DNA of 64,000 nucleotides, taken from assembly GCF_036226745.1 (NCBI RefSeq), contig NZ_CP109013.1, forward strand, positions 4,960,001 to 5,024,000, in the 5' to 3' direction. The position numbers were made by a program, and so were the translations under genes. Positions 18,093 to 25,650 of this stretch are shown piece by piece (positions within the stretch are counted from its first letter, which is position 1; the number at the start of each line of letters is the position of its first letter). The notes under the pieces are model-generated. The model did not search any database, had not been told where the DNA came from, and worked only from the letters and a program-made list of their open reading frames with translations. Origin of the DNA: Streptomyces sp. NBC_00683. Lineage in GTDB: Bacteria; Actinomycetota; Actinomycetes; Streptomycetales; Streptomycetaceae.

Positions 18093-18475
18093 CGGCCGTG
18101 AACCCGCCAGGCAACTGCGTCCGCTGCCACCCGGAACCCGTGGTGCAGCCCGGTCACCTGGAGCACCGCCCGCGCGGGCCGATGGTCGCCGAACACCTCG
18201 CCGAAGACGGCGTCGACGCCTGCCCAGTCGGAGATGTCCGTCAGATAGAGGCACACCTTGGCCACGGAGTCGACGCCACCGCCACCGGCTTCGACGATGG
18301 ACAGCACATTGGACAGCGTCTGACGCGCCTGCTCCGCGACGGTGGCATCGGCGGATACGCCTACCGGAAGCTGCGCGGACACCCAGATGGTGCCGTCCGG
18401 CGTGACGGCGGCCTGCGCGTAGTGGCCGGACGGGTCGGGCGCTCCGGGCGTCGTGACCGCATCAAGAAACGTCAT
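18089..18475 (-). CDS. RidA family (YjgF/YER057c/UK114) imine/enamine deaminase-like protein
   Basis: A 128-aa protein of typical RidA length. It shows GHYAQAAVTPDGTIWVSAQLP and the C-terminal PARAVLQVTGLHHGFRVAADAVAW. The usual catalytic Arg corresponds to the R in PARAVLQV. RidA proteins hydrolyse reactive enamines/imines released by PLP enzymes. ATG 18475 lies 14 bp inside the aminopeptidase gene, so translation is coupled on both sides. Confidence 0.87.
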   Translation of the reverse strand: MTFLDAVTTPGAPDPSGHYAQAAVTPDGTIWVSAQLPVGVSADATVAEQARQTLSNVLSIVEAGGGGVDSVAKVCLYLTDISDWAGVDAVFGEVFGDHRPARAVLQVTGLHHGFRVAADAVAWRVHGR

Positions 18476-19976
18476 GTCCGCCTGCCGCAGTGTCCGCAGC
18501 CAACCGCACCAGGGTCCGGACCGCGCACCCGGTGCCGCCCTGAGGGGTGTAACCGTAGGGGGCGCCCTCGTGGAATGCCGGCCCGGCGATGTCCAGGTGG
18601 GCCCAGGGGGTGCCGGCCGGAACGAACTCTCTGAGGAACAGGCCGGCCACGAGGCCACCGCCCATGCGCTCGCCGTAGTTGGCGAGGTCGGCCACCCGGG
18701 AGTTCAGGCTCGGGCGCAGTTCGGCCGGCAGTGGCATGGGCCAGGCCCGCTCGCCGACCAGGCCGGCGGCAGCCAGGACCCGGTCGCGGAAGGCGTCGTC
18801 GTTGGACATGACCCCGAAGAGGTGGTTGCCCAGGCCGAACCGCATGGCGGCGGTCAGGGTGGCCACGTCCACGATCGCGTCGGGCCGCTCCTCGCCCGCG
18901 CGCACCAATGCGTCGGCGAGCACCAGACGCCCCTCGGCGTCCGTGTTGAGCACCTCGACGGTCCGGCCGCCGTACATCCGCAGCACGTCGCCGGGGCGGA
19001 CGGCGGAGCCGGACGGCATGTTCTCGGCCAGCGCCAGCCAGCCGGTGACGTTGACCCGCAGACCGAGCCGGGCGGCGGCCAGCACCGCGGCGCACACGGC
19101 TGCCGCACCGGACATGTCGCGCTTCATGATCTCGTTGGCGCCGACCGGCTTCAGCGAGATGCCGCCCGAGTCATAGGTGATGCCCTTGCCGACGAAGGCG
19201 AGACTCACTGTCGCCTCGGGGTGGGTGTGAGCGATCCGCACCAGCCGCGGCGGCCTGGCCGAGCCCTGCCCGACGCCGAGGATGCCACCGAAGGAGCCCG
19301 CGGCGAGCGCCTTCTCGTCGATCACCTCGACCGCCGGCCCGTACTCCCTGCCGGCCGTGACCACGGCGTCGGCGAAGCTCTCAGGGTGCAGGTCGTTGGC
19401 AGGCATGTTGACCAGGTCGCGGGCTCGGTTCAGCTCCTGGCCGAGCACGCCGGAGCGCCGCACGGCGTCCTCGGCGTCCGCCCGGCCGTGACGGCTCGTG
19501 GGAATCACCAGCTTGCGGACCGGGGCCGCGGCGTCAGGAGTGGTGCGGTAGGCAGTGAAGGCGTACGCGCCGAGCAGGCCGCCCAACGCCACCGCCTCCA
19601 CGGCCTCGGCAGTCCCGACCGGGAGAGCCAGAGCGACCGTCCCGGCGCCCGACATGGTCCGGGCCGCCACCCCAGCGGCCCGCCGCAGCGCCTCGGCGTC
19701 GTACCCGTCGTTCTCGTCGGCGGCGTCGCCGAGGCCGACCGCGAGGACCAGCCGGGCCTTGATGCCGGCGGGGGCGGGGAGCTTGACCGCCTCGCCCTCG
19801 GCGCCGGTCACGCCGAGCGCGCAGAGCAGGTCGGTCAGCCCGCCGTCGAACGCCGCGGCCACCGCCTCCGCGCCGGGCGTCAGTACCGGGCCCTTGGGAC
19901 CCTTGGCGGTGCCGATCACGATGCAGTCCGCAGGCAGCGATGCCACGTGGATGGTGCTTACCGTCAGTGCGGTCAC
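18462..19976 (-). CDS. Leucyl aminopeptidase family (peptidase M17)
   Basis: A 504-aa protein. The M17 signature NTDAEGRLVLADAL is intact, and the upstream metal/active-site segment VGKGITYDSGGISLKP carries the conserved Lys and Asp. The N-terminal about 170 residues form the macro-like domain. It cleaves N-terminal residues from peptides using two metal ions. It starts at GTG 19976, 35 bp after the EamA gene. Its place with RidA and PhzF suggests a role in handling a particular peptide or amino-acid-derived compound rather than general turnover. Confidence 0.9.
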   Translation of the reverse strand: MTALTVSTIHVASLPADCIVIGTAKGPKGPVLTPGAEAVAAAFDGGLTDLLCALGVTGAEGEAVKLPAPAGIKARLVLAVGLGDAADENDGYDAEALRRAAGVAARTMSGAGTVALALPVGTAEAVEAVALGGLLGAYAFTAYRTTPDAAAPVRKLVIPTSRHGRADAEDAVRRSGVLGQELNRARDLVNMPANDLHPESFADAVVTAGREYGPAVEVIDEKALAAGSFGGILGVGQGSARPPRLVRIAHTHPEATVSLAFVGKGITYDSGGISLKPVGANEIMKRDMSGAAAVCAAVLAAARLGLRVNVTGWLALAENMPSGSAVRPGDVLRMYGGRTVEVLNTDAEGRLVLADALVRAGEERPDAIVDVATLTAAMRFGLGNHLFGVMSNDDAFRDRVLAAAGLVGERAWPMPLPAELRPSLNSRVADLANYGERMGGGLVAGLFLREFVPAGTPWAHLDIAGPAFHEGAPYGYTPQGGTGCAVRTLVRLAADTAAGGHDVS

Positions 19977-20011
19977 GTACGTACGTCCCGTTCTTCATGG
20001 AAGGCGGTGGG

Positions 20012-20947
20012 TCAGGTTCTCGGCGCGGCCGGGGTCGCCGGGGTCTCTTCCAGGGCCGCCGGAGTCGGCATCCTGCGGCGGGTCAGGCCGACCCCGACCA
20101 GCACCACCAACATCCCGGCGGCGACCCGGACGGTGAACCCCTCGCCGAGCACGGTGGCGCCCAGCGCCACCGAGACCACTGGCAGCAAGTAGCCGACCGT
20201 CGCGGCGTTGGTGGCGCCTTCGGCGGCGATGATCCGGTAGGTGAGGTGGAAGGTGACCCCGGTGGCCACGACGCCGAGGACGAGCACGGCGACGAGGGTC
20301 CTCGGACCGATGTGAATCGACGTCAGTCCGCCGGCCGGCAGGGTCAGCGCGGTCAGGCCGGTCGCCGCGACGATCTGCGCCGCGGACAGCGAGATGGTGG
20401 GGAAGCCCTTCCCGACCAGGTTGCGGCCCATGTACGCGAAGCCGACGGCATAGCTCGCCGCCGCGGCGACGACGGCGAGGGCGCCCCAGCCGACCGGCCC
20501 GGCGGTCTGCCACGGCGCGAAGATCAGCACTACCCCGGCGAAGCCGAGCAGGAGTCCGCCCAGCCTGACAGGGCGGAGCCCGCGTTCGGAACCGGTCACG
20601 ACGCCGATCAGCAGGGACCACAGCGGGGTTGTCGCATTCAGCACGCCGGCCGTCCCGGAGTCGATGGTCTGCTGGCCGAGGCTGAACATGGCGAAGGGCA
20701 GGGCGTTGCAGAAGAAGGCGGCCACGACGATGTGGCCCCAGGTCGCCCGACCCCGAGGGAGCCGTCGCCCAGAGCCGAGGCACGCGAGCAGCAGGGTGAC
20801 CGACCCGAGTAAGCAGCGGCTGAAGGTGACCTGAACCGGAGTCAGGGCGTCCAGGGCCAGCTCGATCCAGAGGAAGGTCGACCCCCACAGCAGGGCGAGC
20901 ACGCCCACCCGCGCCCACGCCCATGTCCTGCCCGCGACATCGCTCAC
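20012..20947 (-). CDS. EamA/DMT family transporter
   Basis: A 311-aa membrane protein with ten hydrophobic helices in two EamA halves. The first half has LLWGSTFLWIELALDALTP; the second begins near the YAVGFAYMGRNLVGKG segment. DMT members of this size export amino acids, purines or other metabolites. It starts at GTG 20947 and is the first gene of the operon ending with PhzF, so it probably exports a substrate or product of that pathway. Confidence 0.86.
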   Translation of the reverse strand: MSDVAGRTWAWARVGVLALLWGSTFLWIELALDALTPVQVTFSRCLLGSVTLLLACLGSGRRLPRGRATWGHIVVAAFFCNALPFAMFSLGQQTIDSGTAGVLNATTPLWSLLIGVVTGSERGLRPVRLGGLLLGFAGVVLIFAPWQTAGPVGWGALAVVAAAASYAVGFAYMGRNLVGKGFPTISLSAAQIVAATGLTALTLPAGGLTSIHIGPRTLVAVLVLGVVATGVTFHLTYRIIAAEGATNAATVGYLLPVVSVALGATVLGEGFTVRVAAGMLVVLVGVGLTRRRMPTPAALEETPATPAAPRT

Positions 20948-21022
20948 CCGTGATCTCTCCTTGCCAGGACCTCGCCTCCATGAACGGTGCCCTGACCAAC
21001 CCGGAAGGACAAGTGAAAAGTT

Positions 21023-21049
21023 CTACATCTGGTTTAAGTCCTGCTACAT
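21023..21049. promoter_or_regulatory. Direct repeat upstream of the EamA operon
   Basis: Two CTACAT hexamers spaced exactly 21 bp (about two helical turns) lie about 75-100 bp upstream of the EamA start codon. Such spacing is common for regulators that bind direct repeats, for example MocR/PdxR types. No adjacent regulator gene is visible. Confidence 0.35.
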
Positions 21050-21114
21050 GCTTGATGAGAAGGCGCATGCAGGTGTTCGCCGGGACCGATCCCAAGCCGG
21101 CCGGCCCGGGCCGC

Positions 21115-21185
21115 GGCCGGGGATGGCGTCGCTCGGAACACCCAGCTCGATGGCGCGCGCGGTAGTGCTCGGCCTCGCCCCGTGG
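21115..21185 (-). pseudogene. Remnant of a YdcF/DUF218-type gene
   Basis: On the minus strand the sequence reads GEAEHYRAR and, after a frameshift, AIELGVPSDAIP. Together these match the conserved middle of YdcF/DUF218 proteins. No start, no other domain part and no downstream motif remain, so this is debris next to the integration site. Confidence 0.45.
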
Positions 21186-21256
21186 CATCCGAGGCGATCA
21201 GCCACATGGCCCGGCGGCTCAAGAGGCGGCCCGGCCGTGAGTGCCTGGCACGTTGA
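21182..21256 (+). pseudogene. 3' end of an unidentified gene at the left attachment repeat
   Basis: An in-frame tail reading ASEAISHMARRLKRRPGRE ends with TGA at 21254-21256, just before the left 97-bp repeat. Its last residues (L-K-R-R-P-G-R-E) resemble the tail of the integrase remnant at the right end (L-E-R-R-P-G-G-E). It may be the end of a second, mostly lost element gene. Confidence 0.4.
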
Positions 21257-21265
21257 TGTCAGCTA

Positions 21266-21362
21266 TGGATGTCAGAAGGGCCCCACCTCCGAAAATCCGG
21301 AGGTGGGGCCCTTCTGAACTGGTGCCCCCGGCAGGATTCGAACCTGCGACACCCGCTTTAGG
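21266..21362. repeat. Left attachment repeat (tRNA-Arg 3' fragment plus terminator)
   Basis: Identical over 97 bp to 23709-23805. It contains an 18-bp perfect-stem hairpin (21274-21291 with 21298-21315) and the 43 nt from the anticodon loop to the CCA end of the tRNA. It is not a functional tRNA because the 5' half is missing. Confidence 0.9.
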
Positions 21363-21880
21363 GGCGAGGTGGGGCGAGTTGGGGCCTGACCTGCAACATG
21401 CCGGCTTTGGCGTTTTGTCCGCAGGCGTCTCTGCCGACGTCCGCAGTTCCCGTGAGTCCCCGCCCCACCTGGCGCGGTTGTGGCACGGGGTACTTCTGAT
21501 CCGTAGCTCTATGTGGATCGGTCGCGCACGGTCATGTCGGCCTCGCCAAGACCACGTAAGGGTGTTACCGGACGGGGCGGCTGCTGCACTTCGCTGCTTC
21601 ATACGAAAGGGCCGGTTCGAGAAGGTCAACCGATCGGGCGCCGCCGTATCCCAGCGCTCCTACCGTCGTCGTGAAGGCCGAGCAGGGGTGCCCATGTGCG
21701 CCCCTGTCCGGTGTCGTTGATGTCAGCGGTGGATGTCAGGGCGCACCCGTCGCGCACACTCGGGCGGGGTCGCTCGGCACTCGGACGATCCGACTGTCTT
21801 GTGCTGCGGACCAGCAAGACGGACGCTGAGTTGAGGGACGGGGGATGGTCCACTCCCTTGGTCCCTTGGGCGTGAAGGAG
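21363..21880. other. Non-coding interior of the mini element
   Basis: No gene with a believable start, length and codon pattern is seen. The only recognisable item is a third copy of the 25-bp motif at 21715-21739 (CGTTGATGTCAGC, one variable base, then GTGGATGTCAG), which also occurs just outside or at the edge of both attachment repeats (21251-21275 and 23694-23718). Confidence 0.5.
21715..21739. repeat. Internal copy of the 25-bp att-flanking motif
   Basis: Matches 23694-23718 at 24 of 25 positions and 21251-21275 at 23 of 25. Each copy holds a pair of GATGTCAG words, suggesting integrase arm-type binding sites. Confidence 0.6.
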
Positions 21881-21908
21881 GCCCCCGCCGCGGCGAAGCG
21901 ACGGGGGC
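21881..21908. terminator. Terminator after the tyrosinase gene
   Basis: A GC-rich hairpin (GCCCCCG plus CGC pairing with GCG plus CGGGGGC) 26 bp beyond the tyrosinase stop codon. Confidence 0.6.
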
Positions 21909-21933
21909 TTGTCTCTTGCTGTCGCTGGTCCGG

Positions 21934-23094
21934 TCAGGCCATCACTTCACGGGGGGAACGCCAGGCGATCGCCCCGGACAGGCCGGTGACCTCCAAAGCT
22001 CCGTCCCCCGTCAGCCTGAGACGGTTGCCGCGCCCGTCGATGCCCAGGCTCCACACCCGCTGTCCGTCGGCGTCGTCGATGGTGAGGTCGCCGTTCATCT
22101 GCATGACGCACATTCCAGGAGACCTGCGCTGTGTCTGGGACGACCACTGCGGAGTACGTTCGCCGTCCTGGTACAGGACCAGGTTCCCGTCGGTCTCGTA
22201 GACGAGCCGGTACCGGCCGCCCCCCGAGCTGATCGAGTCGCCGCTGCGCAGGGTGTCCCCGGGATGCATGTGGTCGCCCTGGGCCGTGGGGTTCTCGGTG
22301 TCGTAGACGTAGCCCAGGCTTCGGTGGTCGAGCACCGCGCTCACCCGCACGCTCGACCACGGGGGCATCAGGTCGTTGACGTTCTGTCCCGGCGGGCCGC
22401 CGCTCTGCGGGAGGTATGTCTCGTTCCGGTGGTTCTGCTGCCACAAGGCCCAGAGCCGGTCGATGTTGCAGTGATGCAGCCAGAAGACGGGGTCGTTGGG
22501 CGAACTGGTGAGTTCCATGTTGCCGCCGATCCACCGATGGACCCTGTTGTGGATGTCCGGCGTTATCACGCCTTCTATGGATTTGCGGAAGCTTTGGCTC
22601 ACCCCCTCCCACGGCTCGCTGTCGTACGGCGTCATTGCGAGGCAGGCGGACACGTCGCCTGTTGTCGGCAGGTGGTCGGCGCCGGCACCGAACTGCCGCC
22701 TGAGGTACGAAGGGATCTCCCGACTGGGATCGACGCAGAACCATCCGTTGCCTACGGCGAACGGACCGGTCATGACCCGGTCGTCGCTCGCCCTGCCGTT
22801 GCCGCCCATGAAGTAGTCGGCCCATGGATCGCTGGTGCCCGTCCAGTCCCAGTACGGAATGGTGAGCGTCGGCTGACCGGACGGGGTCGGCAGTGCCGTC
22901 TCGAAGATCCGGACGAACTCCCGGTGCCAGGGCAGGAAAGTGGGGACGTGGTGGTAGGAGTTCGCACCTGCCACGTGCGCCTTGGTGAACTGGTCGTATT
23001 TGCCTTGGGACTTTAGGTCCCACACCGCTGTGACGAGTTGCCGCTTCTGGTCCTCGGACAACAGGGCCTGGTTCCTGCGGACAAGTAGGGCCAT
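21934..23094 (-). CDS. Tyrosinase-domain copper protein fused to a bulb-type (GNA-like) lectin domain
   Basis: A 386-aa protein. Residues about 30-240 form a type-3 copper tyrosinase domain. The CuA site shows H...YHHVPTFLPWHREF, and the CuB site shows HNRVHRW followed by SPNDPVFWLHHCNIDRLW. Residues about 275-386 form a beta-prism II lectin domain with two QxDxNxVxY-like repeats (ETDGNLVLYQDGERTPQWSS and a degenerate MQMNGDLTI). No signal peptide and no MelC1-type copper chaperone gene is nearby, unlike the classic melC operon. It could oxidise phenolic residues on glycan-bearing targets (inference). It is the only intact gene of the mini element. Confidence 0.85.
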   Translation of the reverse strand: MALLVRRNQALLSEDQKRQLVTAVWDLKSQGKYDQFTKAHVAGANSYHHVPTFLPWHREFVRIFETALPTPSGQPTLTIPYWDWTGTSDPWADYFMGGNGRASDDRVMTGPFAVGNGWFCVDPSREIPSYLRRQFGAGADHLPTTGDVSACLAMTPYDSEPWEGVSQSFRKSIEGVITPDIHNRVHRWIGGNMELTSSPNDPVFWLHHCNIDRLWALWQQNHRNETYLPQSGGPPGQNVNDLMPPWSSVRVSAVLDHRSLGYVYDTENPTAQGDHMHPGDTLRSGDSISSGGGRYRLVYETDGNLVLYQDGERTPQWSSQTQRRSPGMCVMQMNGDLTIDDADGQRVWSLGIDGRGNRLRLTGDGALEVTGLSGAIAWRSPREVMA

Positions 23095-23212
23095 GGTGAG
23101 CCTCTCTCAACGATCGGCCGGATGGGTGAATGCCCCTCGACCAACATCGGATCGCAGCCGACTCGTCGCCACACGGAGTACGCCATTCGGGTGACGTCGC
23201 CAGAGCATCCCC

Positions 23213-23686
23213 GTGCCCACTCGGTCGGCAGAACTCTCCGGGTGGCTGCCCTACTGGTTCGACAACGTGGTGAAGCCTCGGCGCAAGCTCGGCACGTACG
23301 ACAAGTACGAAGCGCGCGTCCGGCTGTACCTGGTGCCCATGGTCGGAGGGAAGCGGCTGGGTTCGCTCGGTGACGCTGATGTCCGGCGCTTCCTCGTCCA
23401 GCTGAAGAACAAGACCACCGCGGCTACTGCAAAGGAATCGCACCGGGTTCTGCGCACCGCCCTCACTGCGGCCTCCTCTACATCCGCCGGCAGACCCAGC
23501 GGCGGCGCGGTGTTTCTTTACGACGACGATCCCAAGGCGCCGACTGGCTGTTCTGCTCCCGGCCATGTCATCGCGCCCCTTCGCCGGCACAGGATGCGAC
23601 AGGTTGCGGCCAAGGCTGGAGCGGGGGAGTCGTGGCAGGAGGCGGGCATGTCTTCGCTGCTCGAGAGGCGGCCCGGCGGTGAGTGA
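23213..23686 (+). pseudogene. Truncated, frameshifted tyrosine-recombinase integrase
   Basis: The N-terminal 85 residues are a clean SAM-like core-binding domain (GTYDKYEARVRLYLVPMVGGKRLGSL, then DVRRFLVQLKNK). After that the reading frame shifts: another frame carries GLLYIRRQTQRRRG and GADWLFCSRP, then the first frame resumes with RMRQVAAKAGAGESW, which resembles the segment before the catalytic RHxxR box. The box itself and the Tyr nucleophile are missing. It points toward the tRNA, the normal orientation for such integrases. Confidence 0.78.
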
Positions 23687-23708
23687 CCGACACCGTTGAT
23701 GTCAGCTG

Positions 23709-23805
23709 TGGATGTCAGAAGGGCCCCACCTCCGAAAATCCGGAGGTGGGGCCCTTCTGAACTGGTGCCCCCGGCAGGATTCGAACCTGCGACACCCGCT
23801 TTAGG
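23709..23805. repeat. Right attachment repeat (overlaps intact tRNA-Arg)
   Basis: Perfect 97-bp match to 21266-21362. Contains the 18-bp stem hairpin (23717-23734 with 23741-23758) and the 3' 43 nt of the intact tRNA gene. Confidence 0.9.
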
Positions 23806-23838
23806 AGAGCGGTGCTCTATCCCCTGAGCTACGAAGGC
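23763..23838 (-). tRNA. tRNA-Arg (anticodon CCU)
   Basis: A 76-nt cloverleaf including encoded CCA. The acceptor arms GCCTTCG/CGGGGGC pair with two G-U pairs. The anticodon stem CCGCT/AGCGG encloses loop CTCCTAA, giving anticodon CCT (reads AGG). The T-arm GGTTCGAATCC is canonical. A strong hairpin follows the 3' end. It is the integration target of the element to its left. Confidence 0.95.
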
Positions 23839-24445
23839 GCGGGGCCGCGGAAAGTCTTGTCGAAAACCCAGGGGACGGATCTTCGTCAAGGCTTGCAGGC
23901 CCGCTGGTCAGGCGTGGCGGACTGTCTTGTGCGATCTTGCTCGAGCAGACAGGCGGGACGTACCAACGACCGACCAGGGACAGCCTAGCGGATTCGCCGC
24001 CGTGGAGGGCTTCTGTATGTGGTTAGTGGCGCCGGACACAGGCGGCAGGGATCTGACCTGCGGTGTTCTCCGGATTGGCGTGATGCCGTCGCAGGTGGCG
24101 AGCGGCTCGGCCGGGGCGGCTCGACTGTTCCGAGGGACCGTCGCTCAAGTGATCTTCGGGGGGTGATCGAACACGGTTCCTGGGCGGGTGATCTTCAGGT
24201 CCGGGGTGGATGGAGGTCGGGGTGGGCGGCGGGAAGCTGACCGGGCATTCCCGGGAGCCTGCACGTCATCGGGCTCGCTGGGCTTGGGCCCTCTGCGGCG
24301 GGTGTCTCACACGCCGGGGCTGGGCGCGTCGGACTCGTCCGCCGTGGCGCTCGCCGTCGCGCCAAGGAGCGTCACCAGCACAATGAGTGACGTACCGTCA
24401 GGTGGTGAATTCGGCGGACCGTACCGGCATCGAAAGTGAGGCGGG
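23839..24445. other. Intergenic region right of tRNA-Arg
   Basis: About 600 bp without a supportable gene. Short open frames here lack ribosome-binding sites and typical codon bias. It may hold old integration debris, but no recognisable protein segment was found. Confidence 0.5.
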
Positions 24446-25033
24446 GTGGCCTTGAGCGAGGAAATCGAGGGCGCGGCCGAGGAGTTCGAGCGTTCGGTGA
24501 GCTGGCTGCACAGCGAATTGAGGGCTCTCGCGGCGGCCGTCGCGCCCGGGGTGGAGCCGGCGGTCGAGGAGCGGATCCAGGAGCGGCGCACCACGCGCGG
24601 GGCGATGGGCAGGCAGTTCACGGTGACCCTGACCCTGGCAGGCGCTTCCTGTGCTGCTGCGTCGGCCGTCGACGCCATGGCCGCGGCAGGCTGGTGTTCC
24701 GTCGAGACCGGCGAGGGCCTCGGGGGGTCCTCGGTGAAGGCGCGGCGCGACGGGTTCGAGGTGGGTCTCTTCAGTCGGCCGTCCGGCGGTCCGGTCATCT
24801 GGGGCAAGGCGCCCACCGTGTGGTTCCGCGACCGCTGGATACGTCCGCCGCGCGCGGCCGCGCCGCAGACACTGGCGCCCGGAGACCGGCTGTGCCGCAT
24901 GTGCGACGGCTGGGGCACATGCGGCGCATGCGAGGGGCTGGGCTTCGTGGACGGCAGCCGGTGTGGGGAGTGTGGTCTCGGAATGGACTGCTCCTTCTGC
25001 AGGGGCAGTGGCCGGGAGCGCCCGGACGGTTGA
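24446..25033 (+). CDS. Cys-rich protein with DnaJ-like zinc-finger C-terminus, function unknown
   Basis: A 195-aa protein from GTG 24446 behind GAGGCGGG. The N-terminal 55 residues are helical and charged. The C-terminal about 45 residues contain four CxxC-like knuckles of the CxxCxGxG type (CRMCDGWG, CGACEGLG, CGECGLG, CSFCRGSG), the pattern of the DnaJ cysteine-rich domain, without a J-domain. This suggests zinc-dependent protein binding. It lies about 400 bp upstream of the Fxs locus on the same strand; a link is possible but not shown. Confidence 0.7.
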   Translation: MALSEEIEGAAEEFERSVSWLHSELRALAAAVAPGVEPAVEERIQERRTTRGAMGRQFTVTLTLAGASCAAASAVDAMAAAGWCSVETGEGLGGSSVKARRDGFEVGLFSRPSGGPVIWGKAPTVWFRDRWIRPPRAAAPQTLAPGDRLCRMCDGWGTCGACEGLGFVDGSRCGECGLGMDCSFCRGSGRERPDG

Positions 25034-25431
25034 CCGCTTCGGTGCGCGCCCGCGTCTGTGGGGTGGGTCGGGGAGGCGGAGGGATGCACGGCAGGAAAGG
25101 CGGGTCCGTCTATTTCCGGTAATGCGTGGGACGTAAAGCCATTTGGTCCCGTCCTCGGTTGAATGATTTGACCGGATCGAAAGAAATAACCACAAAAGAA
25201 CCCTTGGGTCCGTCGCTCCGGTTGTCCGCCGCGCCGGGGGCGAGGCCGATTCCGAGGGGCTTCTGAATGGGTGTGCGGACAGGGCCGAGGCTGGTCAGCG
25301 GGGTCTGGGGTGAGGGGTGTTGGGCCGTCCGTGGCGCGTGTGCGAGGGCGAGGTTGATGGGTGGGTCGGTGCCGGTAAACGATCACTGACGCTCTGTTAT
25401 ATGCTCGCGCGAAAAGCGATGGCAGGGGAGC
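25034..25431 (+). promoter_or_regulatory. Upstream region of the Fxs locus
   Basis: No gene. It includes an unusually AT-rich patch at about 25150-25200 and a possible -10 hexamer TTATAT at 25397-25402, about 30 bp before the fxsA start; the -35 match is weak. A good ribosome-binding site AGGGGAG precedes ATG 25432. Confidence 0.4.
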
Positions 25432-25650
25432 ATGAAGTCAATCAATTCCGCCCCGCTGGTCTCGGTCCTGGCAGATGTCAGCGGGCTGAGTGACGCGGAG
25501 CTGGCCGAGCTGCCGGACACCGTATTCGCCGACATGGTGTCGCGGCTCAGGGAAGAAGTGCTCACCCCCTCCAGCGAGCCGGTTTCCGCGTTCACGTCGG
25601 CGCTCGACCCTGCGGCCGGGGAACGGGAGCGGACCCGCGAGCGGTCATGA
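25432..25650 (+). CDS. fxsA: FxsA-like precursor peptide with internal FxSxx motif
   Basis: A 72-aa peptide directly before, and coupled by ATGA overlap to, the radical SAM gene. The leader-like part has LADVSGLSDAELAELPD, similar to leaders of FxSxx-type peptides. The core motif FTSAL is at residues 54-58. In the named family (FxSxx-COOH) this motif ends the protein, but here it is followed by 14 charged residues (DPAAGERERTRERS). In the wider Fxs class the maturase is known to cross-link the aromatic residue with the Ser two positions later. The tail could be removed after modification, or could result from loss of the original stop codon. Confidence 0.75.
   Translation: MKSINSAPLVSVLADVSGLSDAELAELPDTVFADMVSRLREEVLTPSSEPVSAFTSALDPAAGERERTRERS

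Larger units (their letters stand above)
21266..23805. mobile_element. Decayed mini integrative element in tRNA-Arg(CCU)
   Basis: A 97-bp perfect direct repeat (21266-21362 and 23709-23805, offset 2443 bp) consists of the tRNA terminator hairpin plus the last 43 nt of tRNA-Arg. The right copy belongs to the intact tRNA and the left copy is only the 3' fragment, as expected for attL/attR of an element inserting into a tRNA 3' end. The interior has an integrase remnant next to the intact tRNA and one intact cargo gene, a tyrosinase. The integrase has lost its catalytic part, so the element should be fixed in place unless helped in trans. Confidence 0.8.

Noticed and set aside
21321..21362. Second tRNA gene
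   Set aside because: Only the 3' 43 nt of tRNA-Arg are present, with no 5' half; it is the attachment duplicate.
21219..21629. Short minus-strand frame including translated tRNA sequence
   Set aside because: Reads through the tRNA fragment (AGVAGSNPAGGT type peptide), a known false annotation.
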